The notes beneath the pieces are model-generated. The model was given only the letters and a program-made list of their open reading frames with translations. It was not told where the DNA came from and searched no databases. A program made the translations under genes and the position numbers. Shown here in pieces: positions 1-6,980 of a stretch of DNA of 64,000 bases. Each line of letters begins with the position of its first letter. The first letter of the stretch is position 1. Origin of the DNA: Streptomyces rhizosphaerihabitans (lineage in GTDB: Bacteria > Actinomycetota > Actinomycetes > Streptomycetales > Streptomycetaceae); NCBI RefSeq assembly GCF_025399795.1, contig NZ_JAODTZ010000020.1, positions 1 through 64,000 on the forward strand, read 5' to 3'.

Positions 1-81
1 CAAGAACTTGGACAGCTCTTCACGAAGCTGGTCCATGCCCGACGTTTCCTCTGCCGGTTCGTCCTTTTCCGTCTTGGTCAT
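1..81 (-). CDS. gas-vesicle operon protein, probable GvpZ-like (partial, runs off left edge)
   Basis: Only the first 27 codons are inside the window. The reading frame begins MTKTEKDEPAEETSG and continues DQLREELSKFL off the left edge. The ATG (81-79) lies 6 nt after the stop of the preceding gvp gene on the same strand, so it is the next gene of that operon. In Streptomyces gas-vesicle clusters the gene after gvpY is usually gvpZ, an SRPBCC-like protein that starts with a charged helix. The identification is from position and the short N-terminus only. Confidence 0.5.
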   Translation of the reverse strand, partial: MTKTEKDEPAEETSGMDQLREELSKFL

Positions 82-87
82 CGCTGC

Positions 88-1035
88 CTACCTCCGACGA
101 TCGGCGCGCTTGGACGCTGCTCGCTTGGAAGACGTCGTCTTTTTCGCCGCGGTCTTCTTGGCCGGAGCAGTCTTCTTGGCCGGAGCTGACTTCTTCGACG
201 CCGTCTTCTTGGCCGGAGCTGACTTCTTCGACGCCGTCTTCTTGGCCGGAGCTGACTTCTTCGCCGCGGTCTTCTTCGCCGGCGTCTTCTTGGCAGGCCT
301 GCCGGCCGCGGTCTTCTTGCTGGGTGCCGTCTTCTTGGCCGCAGTCTTGCTGGGGGTGGTCTTCTTCGCCGGCGCAGTCTTCTTGGCCGCCCGGGGCTTC
401 TGCCCGCCGGCCGGAGCAGCCTTCTTGCGCGCCGCTGGTGCGGGTGCCTTGCGGGACCGATCCGATCGCGGACCGCGGCGCTTCCGCGGCCTCGCTTCCG
501 GTTCCTCTTCAGGTTCCTCCTCTTCCGGTTCCTCCTCTTCTTCTTCCTCTTCCTCTTCCTCCTCGTATTCGCCCTCCGGCTCTTCCTCTTCCTCTTCCTC
601 TTCCTCGGCCTGGTCCTCGTCGTACTCGGCCTCCGGCTCTTCTTCCTCCTCTTCTTCCTCCCCCTCCTCGTACTCCGCGTCCTCCTCTTCCGGGCCGTAC
701 TCCTCCTCCCTCTCATCCGCCTGCTCCAGGAGGCGGGCCGTACGGTCGCTGAGGGTGCCGGCAAGCGTGGCCATGCCCCGGTCGGCGGCAGCGGTCAGTG
801 CCTGGCGGCCCGCCTCCAGCACTTCCCCTCGCAACTGCTCCTGCAACTCGGCGACCTGTGGGATCTCCCCCAGTCTGCGCATCCCTTCGGCGGCGAGCTG
901 GCGAGGTTCAAGGCCGAATCGCCGACCCGCCAGATAGGTCGCAATGGACAAGGCCATCCGGCCCTTCTTGGTCCGGCCCAGCACATAGCCGCCCACTACC
1001 GCAGCCGCGAGAGCCACCTTTTCCGTGTCTTTCAT
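88..1035 (-). CDS. gvpY: GvpY-like gas-vesicle operon protein with acidic run and lysine/alanine repeat tail
   Basis: Protein of 315 aa in three blocks. Residues 1-104 form a helical domain that starts with a hydrophobic, glycine-containing stretch (VALAAAVVGGYVLG, about 7-20) followed by KKGRMAL. Residues 105-180 are almost entirely Glu/Asp with a few Pro and Tyr. Residues 181-315 are Lys/Ala/Pro/Thr-rich, of the KKTAPAKKTA type, like histone H1 tails. I chose the ATG at 1035 because GAAGGTGACGAG precedes it; an in-frame start 16 codons upstream has no such site. It lies 7 nt after gvpG and 6 nt before the next gene, so it is co-transcribed. The role of GvpY in actinobacterial gas-vesicle clusters is unknown. 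The lysine-rich tail can attract misleading histone or primase annotations. The tail DNA holds a 33-bp tandem repeat. Confidence 0.8.
   Translation of the reverse strand: MKDTEKVALAAAVVGGYVLGRTKKGRMALSIATYLAGRRFGLEPRQLAAEGMRRLGEIPQVAELQEQLRGEVLEAGRQALTAAADRGMATLAGTLSDRTARLLEQADEREEEYGPEEEDAEYEEGEEEEEEEEPEAEYDEDQAEEEEEEEEEPEGEYEEEEEEEEEEEEPEEEEPEEEPEARPRKRRGPRSDRSRKAPAPAARKKAAPAGGQKPRAAKKTAPAKKTTPSKTAAKKTAPSKKTAAGRPAKKTPAKKTAAKKSAPAKKTASKKSAPAKKTASKKSAPAKKTAPAKKTAAKKTTSSKRAASKRADRRR
178..276. repeat. 33-bp tandem repeat, three copies, inside gvpY
   Basis: Copies lie at 178-210, 211-243 and 244-276. The first two are identical and the third differs near its end. Each encodes an 11-residue lysine/alanine/serine unit of the basic tail. 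The length is a multiple of three, so copy-number change would lengthen or shorten the tail without a frameshift. Confidence 0.9.
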
Positions 1036-1042
1036 GATCTCG

Positions 1043-1297
1043 TCACCTTCGATCGTTCGGCGTGGAACAGGCCTGCGCAGCATGCAGTCGGTCGAGCAGT
1101 CGTTCCTCTTCCCGTTCGAACTCCTCCAGGCTGATGTCTCCGTCCTCGAGCTCCCGGTTCAGCAGGGCCAGTTGGGCACGGAGCACGCACGGGTCGTGCA
1201 ACTCACGCTCGGCGGCGTCATTGAGCTTCTCCGCCACCCAGACAACGCCGCGGACCGGCGCGATGGGCAGGGTGAGCAGGCCGGTGATCAGTCCCAT
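1043..1297 (-). CDS. gvpG: gas vesicle protein GvpG
   Basis: Small protein of 84 aa starting MGLITGLLTLPIAPVRGVVW, the typical GvpG N-terminus, followed by a charged helical second half (LEEFEREEERLLDRL). GvpG is an accessory assembly protein found between gvpF and the later genes of actinobacterial gas-vesicle operons. The ATG (1297-1295) starts one base after the gvpF stop codon, which suggests translational coupling. The stop is 7 nt before the gvpY start. A longer in-frame extension overlaps gvpF entirely and is not needed. Confidence 0.88.
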   Translation of the reverse strand: MGLITGLLTLPIAPVRGVVWVAEKLNDAAERELHDPCVLRAQLALLNRELEDGDISLEEFEREEERLLDRLHAAQACSTPNDRR

Positions 1298-1298
1298 C

Positions 1299-2048
1299 TC
1301 AGACCCCAATGGCTCGGCCGGGAGTTCCTTCGGCGGAGACGAAGCTGTAACAGGGCAGCGGACCCGTAAGGCGCAGCTCCACACGGTCGCGATTCGTATG
1401 GCCGAATCGCTCTGCCACGGTTCGGAAGCCATCGCTGTCGTCGCGATTGACGAGGAACGACGCATTGAGCACGCATCCCTGGACTTCGGGACCCGCGGCC
1501 ACCGCACGGGCCCTGGGCGTGAGCTCGCGCAGAACTCGCCGACCGGCTTCGGCGGCCCTGCTCTCGAGAGCAGCCGAGACGGCCTCGCCCAGTCGCAAAG
1601 TGGCTTCGTATCCGGGCCGTCGACGCACCTCGTCCCGCAGCCGGCGGACGTTCTTGTCCTCCGCCAGCAGGCTCGCCAGCGCGTCCTTGGCCGGGAGCGC
1701 CTTGACGTTCACCTCGACCCCGCCGGAGAGGTGTTCCAGTGCGGCCACGTGGTCCGCCTCGCGGGACTTCAACTGGGCACGCACCGCATCCTCGTCGGAT
1801 GCGACCATGCCGAACCGCATCGGCAGTACCGACCCCTGCTCCGACAGACGCAACAGCAGATCCTGGTGAGCGAGCAGATCGCGCCGTCTGGCGCGGAGCT
1901 TGGGGGGAGCCTCGCTCACAACAGCGGCGACCCGCCCCTGCCGGATCGGCCGCAGCTGGGCAGCCGGGCTGCCCACACCCGTTGCGTCCACCGGCAGCGG
2001 CGCTCCCGCCCGGATGACCGCGTAGACGTACACACCATCGCCGGTCAC
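1299..2048 (-). CDS. gvpF: gas vesicle protein GvpF (GvpL/GvpF family)
   Basis: Protein of 249 aa with a GTG start (2048-2046) and a GGAGGC site 8 nt upstream. It begins VYVYAVIRAGAPL, the usual opening of GvpL/GvpF proteins, and has two alpha/beta parts. The middle contains the family-like run LPMRFGMVASDEDAVRAQL and the end is VELRLTGPLPCYSFV. GvpF/L proteins are minor vesicle components that bind GvpA during assembly. The gene lies 3 nt after gvpA and 1 nt before gvpG. A second GvpL/F paralogue may lie beyond the window, as in other Streptomyces clusters. Confidence 0.92.
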   Translation of the reverse strand: MTGDGVYVYAVIRAGAPLPVDATGVGSPAAQLRPIRQGRVAAVVSEAPPKLRARRRDLLAHQDLLLRLSEQGSVLPMRFGMVASDEDAVRAQLKSREADHVAALEHLSGGVEVNVKALPAKDALASLLAEDKNVRRLRDEVRRRPGYEATLRLGEAVSAALESRAAEAGRRVLRELTPRARAVAAGPEVQGCVLNASFLVNRDDSDGFRTVAERFGHTNRDRVELRLTGPLPCYSFVSAEGTPGRAIGV

Positions 2049-2051
2049 GGC

Positions 2052-2519
2052 TCACGCCTCCACGGGTCGTCGTCGCCTGCTACTGCCCCGGGCCGGAGCC
2101 CGCCGCTTCCTCGGCCGTTCCTGCTGCTCTTCCTCGTCCTCATCAGGCTCGTCGGAGTCGTCGTCACCGCCGCCGACCGCCTTGCGAACCGTGTCCCCCA
2201 CAGTTTCCGCGGCCCTGCGAACCTTGCGTTTACCGATGGACTTGGCGGCACCACCGCCGATCAGCTCGGGAACGGTGGTGCTGCCGGAGTCACGTTCCAG
2301 GTCGAGCCGGTTGCACGCTTCCGCGAACCGCAGATACGTGTCGACACTCGCCACCACGATGCGCGCATCTATCTTGAGGATCTCGATGCCGACCAGGGAC
2401 ACCCGGACGAACACGTCGATCACCATGCCCCGGTCAAGAATGAGTTCGAGCACGTCGTACAACGTGCCGGCGCGCGGCGGGCACGCCACTACCTCGTCGG
2501 AGTAGGTGGTCGCAGGCAT
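2052..2519 (-). CDS. gvpA: gas vesicle structural protein GvpA/GvpJ type, with long charged C-terminal tail
   Basis: Protein of 155 aa. Residues 15-75 hold the conserved GvpA fold (LYDVLELILDRGMVIDVFVR, then VGIEILKIDARIVVASVDTYLRFAEACNRLD), the beta-hairpin and helices that form the vesicle shell. The remaining half is not shell-like: it has an acidic patch (DEPDEDEEEQQE) and an arginine-rich end. Classical GvpA is about 70 aa, so this is a tailed actinobacterial form. The ATG at 2519 has GGAAGGAC 7 nt upstream. It is preceded by gvpO (about 40-nt gap) and followed by gvpF after 3 nt. Confidence 0.9.
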   Translation of the reverse strand: MPATTYSDEVVACPPRAGTLYDVLELILDRGMVIDVFVRVSLVGIEILKIDARIVVASVDTYLRFAEACNRLDLERDSGSTTVPELIGGGAAKSIGKRKVRRAAETVGDTVRKAVGGGDDDSDEPDEDEEEQQERPRKRRAPARGSSRRRRPVEA

Positions 2520-2559
2520 GGGGCGTCCTTCCGGTAGTCGGGCAAACCTGAGTCACTGA

Positions 2560-2880
2560 TCACTCATCGGCGGAACCCCGCCGATAGCGGCGGACCCTGC
2601 GGTACTCCATGAGCTCGCCGTCCTGGTCGAGCCGCACCTCATACGAAGCGAGAAGGCTCGTCGTGTCCGGGATCCGCGGCAGCTCGAGGACGTCCACGAC
2701 GACACACCAACCGTCGTCCTCGCGCCCCACCGCTGATACACCCTCCGTGGGATGGCCGATCAGACCTTCCAGACTCCGGCAGGCAGCACGCGCGGCATCT
2801 CCCGCTCCACGCACGGACGGTGCGCGGCGAGCACTTGTCGTCGAGGATTTCCTGGCGCGCGGCCGACGCTCTTCTGCCAT
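2560..2880 (-). CDS. gvpO: gas vesicle protein GvpO
   Basis: First recognisable gene of the leftward gas-vesicle operon, about 106 aa. It has a basic N-terminal tail (RRPRARKSSTTSARR) followed by a compact domain with the GvpO pattern: AARAACRSLEGLIG, then GVSAVGREDDGWCVVVDVLELPR, then a strand-rich end with YEVRLDQDGELMEYRRVRRY. GvpO is found in haloarchaeal and actinobacterial clusters; in haloarchaea it affects expression of the vesicle genes. I placed the start at the ATG of MAEERRPR (2880). An alternative ATG seven codons upstream (2901) also lacks a clear ribosome site, so the start is uncertain. Confidence 0.85.
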   Translation of the reverse strand: MAEERRPRARKSSTTSARRAPSVRGAGDAARAACRSLEGLIGHPTEGVSAVGREDDGWCVVVDVLELPRIPDTTSLLASYEVRLDQDGELMEYRRVRRYRRGSADE

Positions 2881-3253
2881 GAATTCAAGTCTGGTGCGCA
2901 TCCGGTCCGACGCATCTTGAGTGGGCCAGTCGAGCGTTCGTGCCCGGCAGCGTCGTGGTCGTCTGTGTCGACGTCCCTGCTCGGCGGGCCGGACCGCATC
3001 GGGCGAGCGTCACACTCGCCGAGGTGCCGACCCATAACGCTGTCGTTGGAACGGGCCGACGCCGGGGAATCAGACGCCCGGCGATCACGCCCTCGCATGC
3101 GGACCTTCGGTGCCACGGCTCAAGCGCGGCAGCGGTCCTGCGCCAGGAGATCGGCAGAAGCCGGAGGCAGGACAGGGCAGGCGGTCGCTGTCAGAACAGC
3201 ACAGATCCCGGCAGCCACATGGGAGGCAGCTGCCGGGATCGGTCGCGCTGGTA
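2881..3253. other. non-coding gap upstream of the gas-vesicle operon
   Basis: About 370 nt between gvpO and the csbD-type gene. Several open frames cross it but none has a family match or a convincing ribosome site. The only clear element is the csbD terminator near its right end. The gas-vesicle promoter must lie here, but I cannot point to a good -10/-35 pair. Confidence 0.5.
3204..3240 (-). terminator. terminator hairpin after csbD-type gene
   Basis: Perfect 12-bp inverted repeat GATCCCGGCAGC / GCTGCCGGGATC with a 13-nt loop, starting 13 nt beyond the stop codon of the csbD-type gene on the minus strand. Confidence 0.8.
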
Positions 3254-3430
3254 CTACTTGGGCTTGATTGCGTCCTTGGCCTTCTCCTTGGCCGAGCGCA
3301 GATCGCCCTTGGACTCTTCGGCGTGCCCCTCAGCCTTCAGGGACTCGTTGCCCACTGCACCGCCGACAACCTTCTTGACCTTGCCCTTGGCCTGCTCGCC
3401 CTTGGCCTGTGCCTTCTCGTCCGCAGCCAC
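3254..3430 (-). CDS. CsbD-family stress protein
   Basis: Small gene of 58 aa with a GTG start (3430-3428) and a TAG stop. The protein reads MAADEKAQAKGEQAKGK, then VKKVVGGAVGN, then LKAEGHAEESKGDLRSAKEKAKD. This is the CsbD pattern: a short, very charged, lysine- and glutamate-rich helix-forming protein around KxxxGxxxGNexl. CsbD is a SigB-dependent general stress protein of unknown biochemical role in Bacillus, and the family is common in Streptomyces stress regulons. A GTTT-N14-GGGTCA element lies upstream at 3478-3501 on the minus strand, close to SigB-type promoters. A perfect hairpin follows the gene. Confidence 0.88.
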   Translation of the reverse strand: MAADEKAQAKGEQAKGKVKKVVGGAVGNESLKAEGHAEESKGDLRSAKEKAKDAIKPK

Positions 3431-3477
3431 AACGACTCACGCCCTGTCTCCATTGAGAAATATTTCAATCTCCCGTG

Positions 3478-3501
3478 TGACCCCTGATTGCGCCCTCAAA
3501 C
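3478..3501 (-). promoter_or_regulatory. candidate SigB-type promoter of csbD-type gene
   Basis: Read leftward, GTTT (3501-3498) is followed after 14 nt by GGGTCA (3483-3478), close to the SigB/SigH-type consensus GNNT(T)-N14-16-GGGTAY. It lies about 48 nt upstream of the GTG start. An imperfect palindrome around GAAATATTTC lies between it and the gene (3452-3469). Confidence 0.4.
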
Positions 3502-3615
3502 CCGGACGGCGACTCACGGCACTTTCGTCACTCCGAGTTCCCCGAAAAAATATCTGAGTTCCGTGGGAGTGCAGATCGTTCCGCCGGGCACACGTGGGCT
3601 CGGAGGTTGATAACT

Positions 3616-3786
3616 ATGGTTCCTGTTCTTCTTGTTCTTCTGCTCGCCCTGATCCTCTTCGGTGCCGGTTTCGCACTCAAGGCTCTGTGGTGGATCGCCG
3701 TCATCGTGCTGGTCGTATGGGCCCTCGGCTTCGTGATCCGGCCCGCGGCAAGCGGCGGCAAGCGGGGCCGCTGGTACCGCTGGTAG
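3616..3786 (+). CDS. small hydrophobic membrane protein
   Basis: Protein of 56 aa: MVPVLLVLLLALILFGAGFA, then LKALWWIAVIVLVVWALGFV, ending in a basic tail with GGKRGRWYRW. Two hydrophobic segments (about 3-21 and 24-42) are joined by a short polar turn, giving a membrane hairpin. GGAGG (3602-3606) lies about 9 nt before the ATG. Peptides of this type are frequent next to stress genes in Streptomyces, but no function is known to me. It is divergent from the csbD-type gene and ends in a strong terminator. Confidence 0.82.
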   Translation: MVPVLLVLLLALILFGAGFALKALWWIAVIVLVVWALGFVIRPAASGGKRGRWYRW

Positions 3787-3812
3787 GCATGTCCGGAACA
3801 GCTCGCTGATCC

Positions 3813-3848
3813 GGGTGGGTCCCGATGCCCAGGCATCGGGACCCACCC
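3813..3848 (+). terminator. terminator after small hydrophobic protein
   Basis: Perfect 17-bp inverted repeat, GGGTGGGTCCCGATGCC and its complement, with a 2-nt loop, 26 nt after the stop codon. Confidence 0.88.
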
Positions 3849-3862
3849 GCGCTCTGTTGCCC

Positions 3863-3895
3863 GGGTACACGGGGGTGAATACGGATTACGTATTC
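3863..3895 (+). promoter_or_regulatory. GGGTAC hexamer and 7-bp palindrome upstream of PRC-barrel gene
   Basis: GGGTAC (3863-3868) resembles a SigB-type -10, though no GNNT is found at the right distance. It is followed at 3877-3895 by the inverted repeat GAATACG-GATTA-CGTATTC. Position and symmetry suggest a promoter with an operator, but neither is proven. Confidence 0.35.
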
Positions 3896-4032
3896 CTTCA
3901 GTGCGAGTGTGTGGAATCCGGGATGCAGGGCACCCGACGTTCCGAGGAAACGTCACCGAATTTGGATGACGCTTGTACGACTCCGCGGTTCTTCTGTGGA
4001 GTGACGAAGAATTTCGATGAGGGAGCCGTTTT

Positions 4033-4383
4033 ATGAGTGACAGCATCTGGGGCTACCAGCCGACCACCGGCCACATCGCGGGCACCGATCTGACCGGGTA
4101 CAAGGTCGAGGCGACCGACGGCAGTATCGGGAAGGTCGACAAGCACTCGGACGACGTCAGCTCTTCGTACCTCGTCGTCGACACCGGCGTGTGGATCTTC
4201 GGCAAGCATGTTCTGCTGCCGGCCGGGACCGTGAAGACGGTCGACCAGGCCGAGCGGAAGATCTACGTCGCCCTCACCAAGGACCAGATCAAGGACTCAC
4301 CCGAGTTCGACAAGGACAAGCACGTCGGCGACGCCGGTTACCACGAGCAGGTCGGCGGCTACTACCAGAACCGCCGCGCCTGA
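4033..4383 (+). CDS. PRC-barrel domain protein
   Basis: Protein of 116 aa. Residues about 18-85 form a PRC barrel: LTGYKVEATDGSIGKVDKHS, then SYLVVDTGVWIFGKHVLLPAG, then the charged strand VDQAERKIYVALTKDQIKDSP. The C-terminal tail is acidic and ends in a Gly/Tyr/Gln stretch (GYHEQVGGYYQ). PRC-barrel proteins of this type are stress-associated in actinomycetes; the ligand is unknown. The ATG follows GAGGGAG. It sits between strong terminators on both sides, so it is monocistronic, and it belongs with the neighbouring csbD-type and sigma-factor genes in a stress island. Confidence 0.88.
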   Translation: MSDSIWGYQPTTGHIAGTDLTGYKVEATDGSIGKVDKHSDDVSSSYLVVDTGVWIFGKHVLLPAGTVKTVDQAERKIYVALTKDQIKDSPEFDKDKHVGDAGYHEQVGGYYQNRRA

Positions 4384-4395
4384 GCACAGCGCCAT

Positions 4396-4444
4396 ATGAG
4401 AAGTGGGGCCGCCCGGAGACGCTCCGGGCGGCCCCACTTCTCAT
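4396..4444 (+). terminator. very strong terminator after PRC-barrel gene
   Basis: Perfect 23-bp stem (ATGAGAAGTGGGGCCGCCCG... and its complement) with a 3-nt loop ACG. It starts 12 nt after the stop codon and could serve both strands. Confidence 0.92.
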
Positions 4445-4449
4445 GTTTC

Positions 4450-4742
4450 CTACGGCAACCGGTGCTCACAAAGGACCCTACGAGGTCGTCCCGTTCAGCG
4501 GCCTTCATGTCCCGTACGGCGTCACCGCCGAACACCGCCCGCTCGCACGGTACGCCGACGAGCTGCCTGGCCTGCTCGACGGGGGCGGGGGCGGGTTTGC
4601 CGTCGTCCACGTCGTCCGCGCCGGCCGCCCCGATGATGACGTCGTCCGCGCCGATGGCACAGCGTAGCGCGGCGAGTTCCGTGCCGCTCGCCGAGGCCGC
4701 CAGGACGATGTCCCAGCCGCGGCCGGCCAGGACAACAGACCG
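4450..4742 (-). pseudogene. HAD-superfamily hydrolase remnant
   Basis: The minus strand encodes a recognisable middle section of a HAD-type phosphatase without its ends. It reads GWDIVLAASASGTELAALR, then IGADDVI, DDGKPAPAPVEQARQL, and GVPCERAVFGGDAVRDMKAA. These match HAD motif II (ASSASG), the conserved Lys of motif III (GKPAP) and the acidic motif IV (GDAVxDMKAA). The N-terminal nucleophile DxD, the cap and the C-terminus are missing. The frame then runs into the PRC-barrel terminator. There is no suitable start or ribosome site, so it is not a functional gene. Confidence 0.65.
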
Positions 4743-4795
4743 GCGTGCGCGGTACCTGGAGGGGTATCCGTCGGGGGAAACGGAAGCGGGCAGAA

Positions 4796-5251
4796 ATGGA
4801 CGAATCATCTGGGGACGTCAATGATGGACTGCCCGGCACTGCCTTACCGCTGCAGGCCTCGCTCGTTTTGGACAGCGACAGCTCCCGCATCGCCCAGGCC
4901 CGCCACCTCGCAGCCGCTTTCCTGACGAAGGCGAGAGACACCTACGGCATCGCGGTGGCGACGGCCACGTTGGAGATCGTCCAGCTCATCGTCAGCGAAC
5001 TGGTCACCAACGCCCGCAAGCACGCTCCAGGACCGGCCCTCCTGCATCTGCGGATCGCGGGCCCCGTGCTGCGGGTCGAACTCTGGGACAGCAACCCCGC
5101 CCTGCCGACCGCCAAGGCCCCGGATCCGGGGCGCCTCGGCCAGCACGGCCTCGAGATCGTCACCGCCCTCGCCCGCACAGTCGCCGTGGAGCGGACGCCC
5201 GCAGGGAAGTGCATCATCGCCTACATCGACCTCGCTCCCGCCGCTGCATGA
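4796..5251 (+). CDS. RsbW-like ATP-binding protein (HATPase_c)
   Basis: Protein of 151 aa with one GHKL ATPase domain. The N box is VSELVTNARKHAP (about 70-82). The D-box region reads VELWDSNPALPTAK with DxN in place of DxG. The G box is GQHGLEIVTALA. This is the Streptomyces family of small serine/threonine-kinase-like anti-sigma or regulatory ATPases. Members of the RsbW group bind sigma-B-type factors or phosphorylate antagonists. The start at MDESSGD (4796) is preceded by GGAAGCGGG; a 17-codon upstream extension is arginine-rich and unlikely. A SigB-type sigma factor follows 0.4 kb downstream, so partnership is plausible but inferred. Confidence 0.82.
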   Translation: MDESSGDVNDGLPGTALPLQASLVLDSDSSRIAQARHLAAAFLTKARDTYGIAVATATLEIVQLIVSELVTNARKHAPGPALLHLRIAGPVLRVELWDSNPALPTAKAPDPGRLGQHGLEIVTALARTVAVERTPAGKCIIAYIDLAPAAA

Positions 5252-5403
5252 CCGAACCGGGTTTTCGCCCCAGCCGTTCAAAAGACGCGCCCACCGCGTT
5301 CCGCCGCCCAGAGCACACCCGTTCGCACCGGCGGACGCCGGCCGCCCTGGAGCCCTGGTGCCTGTCGGCTGCCTTCCCCTTCGTTCCCGCTGGTCTGACG
5401 TGG

Positions 5404-5556
5404 TGATCCAGGTCATGGGATGTTCTCCGCGAGGTCTCCCAGCTGACGAACATCAAGCTCCGGCACGTGTCGGAACTGATCATCGACGGGGCCCGCACCG
5501 GGAAACTGTGCACCTATGTCCGCACGGAACTGGAGCTTCGGCAACAACCGTTCCCT
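5404..5556 (+). pseudogene. C-terminal remnant of an ANTAR-type regulator
   Basis: One frame reads WDVLREVSQLTNIKLRHVSE, then LIIDGARTGKLCTYVRTELE. This resembles the end of Streptomyces ANTAR/GAF regulators (VLREVSQHTNVKLRxVAExI). No ANTAR or sensor domain precedes it, there is no start with a ribosome site, and the frame then continues as a shadow of the sigma-factor gene. I read it as a decayed fragment. Confidence 0.45.
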
Positions 5557-5571
5557 GCACGACATTGCGTG

Positions 5572-5596
5572 GCGTACCGTCCTAGGCAGCGGGTAC
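5572..5596 (+). promoter_or_regulatory. candidate SigB-type promoter of the sigma-factor gene
   Basis: GCGT (5572-5575), then 15 nt, then GGGTAC (5591-5596), matches GNNT-N14-16-GGGTAC. It lies 64 nt upstream of the ATG of a SigB-family gene, so autoregulation is plausible. Confidence 0.5.
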
Positions 5597-5659
5597 ACGC
5601 TGTGTTGTCGGCTCCCGCAGCCGACTGCACGGGGCTGGACCATGTGGGAGGGGCCCGAC

Positions 5660-6499
5660 ATGACAGTGACCGAGGCGACAGCAGAGCAGACGGTCGTGCT
5701 GCCGGAGATCGCAGAACCGTCACGGGTCACGCCCAAGGACGCCCGGCAGTTGTCCAGGCTGTTCTTCGACCAGCTCACCGTTCTGGAAGAGGGCACGCCC
5801 GAGTACCAGTACGCGCGCAACACCCTCATCGAAATGAATCTCACCCTTGTACGTTTCGCGGCCGGGCGTTTCCGCAGCCGCAGTCAGGGCGAGACGGAGG
5901 ACATCGTCCAGGTCGGAACGATCGGACTGATCAAGGCCATCGACCGGTTCGAGCTCACCCGCGAAGTCGAGTTCACCTCCTTCGCCGTCCCGTACATCGT
6001 CGGCGAGATCAAGCGCTTCTTCCGCGACACCTCGTGGGCCGTCCACGTCCCCCGGCGCCTGCAGGAAGCCCGCATCCAGCTCGCCAAAGCCACCGAAGAG
6101 CTCCGCAGCCGGCTCGACCGCACCCCCACCGTCAAGGAGCTCTCCCAGCTGATGTGCCTGAGCGAGGAGGAAGTCAACGAAGCACGCCTCGCCTCCAACG
6201 GCTACACCTCCTCCTCCCTCGACGCCACCATCAGCTCCGGCACCGACGGCGAAGCCTCGCTGGCCGAATTCATCGGCACCGACGACAACGCCCTTGAACT
6301 CGTCGAGGACTTCAACGCCCTCGCCCCGCTGATCGCCGAACTCGACGACCGGGAACGGCGCATCATCCACATGCGCTTCGTCGACGAACTCACCCAGGCC
6401 CAGATCGGCGAACACCTCGGCGTCTCCCAGATGCACGTCTCCCGCCTCCTCAACCGCACCCTCACCAAACTCCGGACCGGCATGCTCACCACCAACTGA
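5660..6499 (+). CDS. RNA polymerase sigma factor, SigB/SigF/SigG family
   Basis: Protein of 279 aa. Sigma region 2 is near residues 55-120 (NLTLVRFAAGRFR, ETEDIVQVGTIGLIKAIDRF, then FTSFAVPYIVGEIKRFFRD). Region 3 follows (VPRRLQEARIQLAKATEEL, then RTPTVKELSQLM). Region 4 is at about 215-270 (LDDRERRIIHMRF, LTQAQIGEHLGVSQMHVSRL). This is the stress/development sigma group of Streptomyces, normally held by RsbW-type anti-sigma ATPases. The start at MTVTEATAEQ (5660) has GGGAGGGG a few nt upstream. A SigB-type promoter (GCGT-N15-GGGTAC) lies 64 nt upstream and suggests autoregulation. Neighbouring csbD-type, PRC-barrel and RsbW-like genes fit the same regulon. I cannot say which paralogue it is. 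Confidence 0.93.
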   Translation: MTVTEATAEQTVVLPEIAEPSRVTPKDARQLSRLFFDQLTVLEEGTPEYQYARNTLIEMNLTLVRFAAGRFRSRSQGETEDIVQVGTIGLIKAIDRFELTREVEFTSFAVPYIVGEIKRFFRDTSWAVHVPRRLQEARIQLAKATEELRSRLDRTPTVKELSQLMCLSEEEVNEARLASNGYTSSSLDATISSGTDGEASLAEFIGTDDNALELVEDFNALAPLIAELDDRERRIIHMRFVDELTQAQIGEHLGVSQMHVSRLLNRTLTKLRTGMLTTN

Positions 6500-6980
6500 G
6501 CACGGTCATCAGCACACTGGGCACTGCGCTCGTCCCCGCGCCGGTGGCCTTATGGTCGAGCGTCGCCACCGGTCCGTCTTTCGGCCATTGCCGACACACG
6601 GTCACACGGCAGCGGCATAGACCGTGGTTCGTCGCGGGCGTGGACCACCAGGCCCGCACCGCACCATGGGCTGTGGGCTTCCGGGCCGCCTCGTGCCGCT
6701 CGGATCGTCTGCCTGACCGCCCGACCTGACTGGTGCCGGTTTCTCGACATGGGACCGGAGCCCGCGCTGGTACTCACGCGCCACGGAACATGTCCATGAG
6801 CGGACGTCGGCCCTGGCGCCGGAGAGCACCGCCCCGTTGATGCCGACCGCGCCGCGGGAGAACGCCGTACCGTCGCACGCCGAGGACTCGGAACGACAAC
6901 TCCCCGCGAGCGGCCCGTTTTTCGTCCCGTCGGGGGTACACGAGCGCCGAACCCCACTGGAGAGCGGCGTCAGGAGTGCC
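6500..6980. other. non-coding gap with weak hairpin
   Basis: About 480 nt between the sigma factor and the helicase. It holds one modest inverted repeat at 6541-6572 (CCGGTGGC / GCCACCGG, 16-nt loop), possibly the sigma-factor terminator. The open frames here have no family resemblance. Confidence 0.45.

Noticed and set aside
8..937. Long rightward ORF opposite gvpY, 309 aa, serine-rich
   Set aside because: It is the reverse-strand shadow of the Glu/Asp and Lys/Ala codon runs of gvpY; the low-complexity serine runs come from GAG/GAA codons read backwards.
1062..2537. 491-aa rightward ORF across the gas-vesicle genes
   Set aside because: It lies antisense to gvpG, gvpF and gvpA, which have clear family sequence and ribosome sites; this ORF has no family motif.
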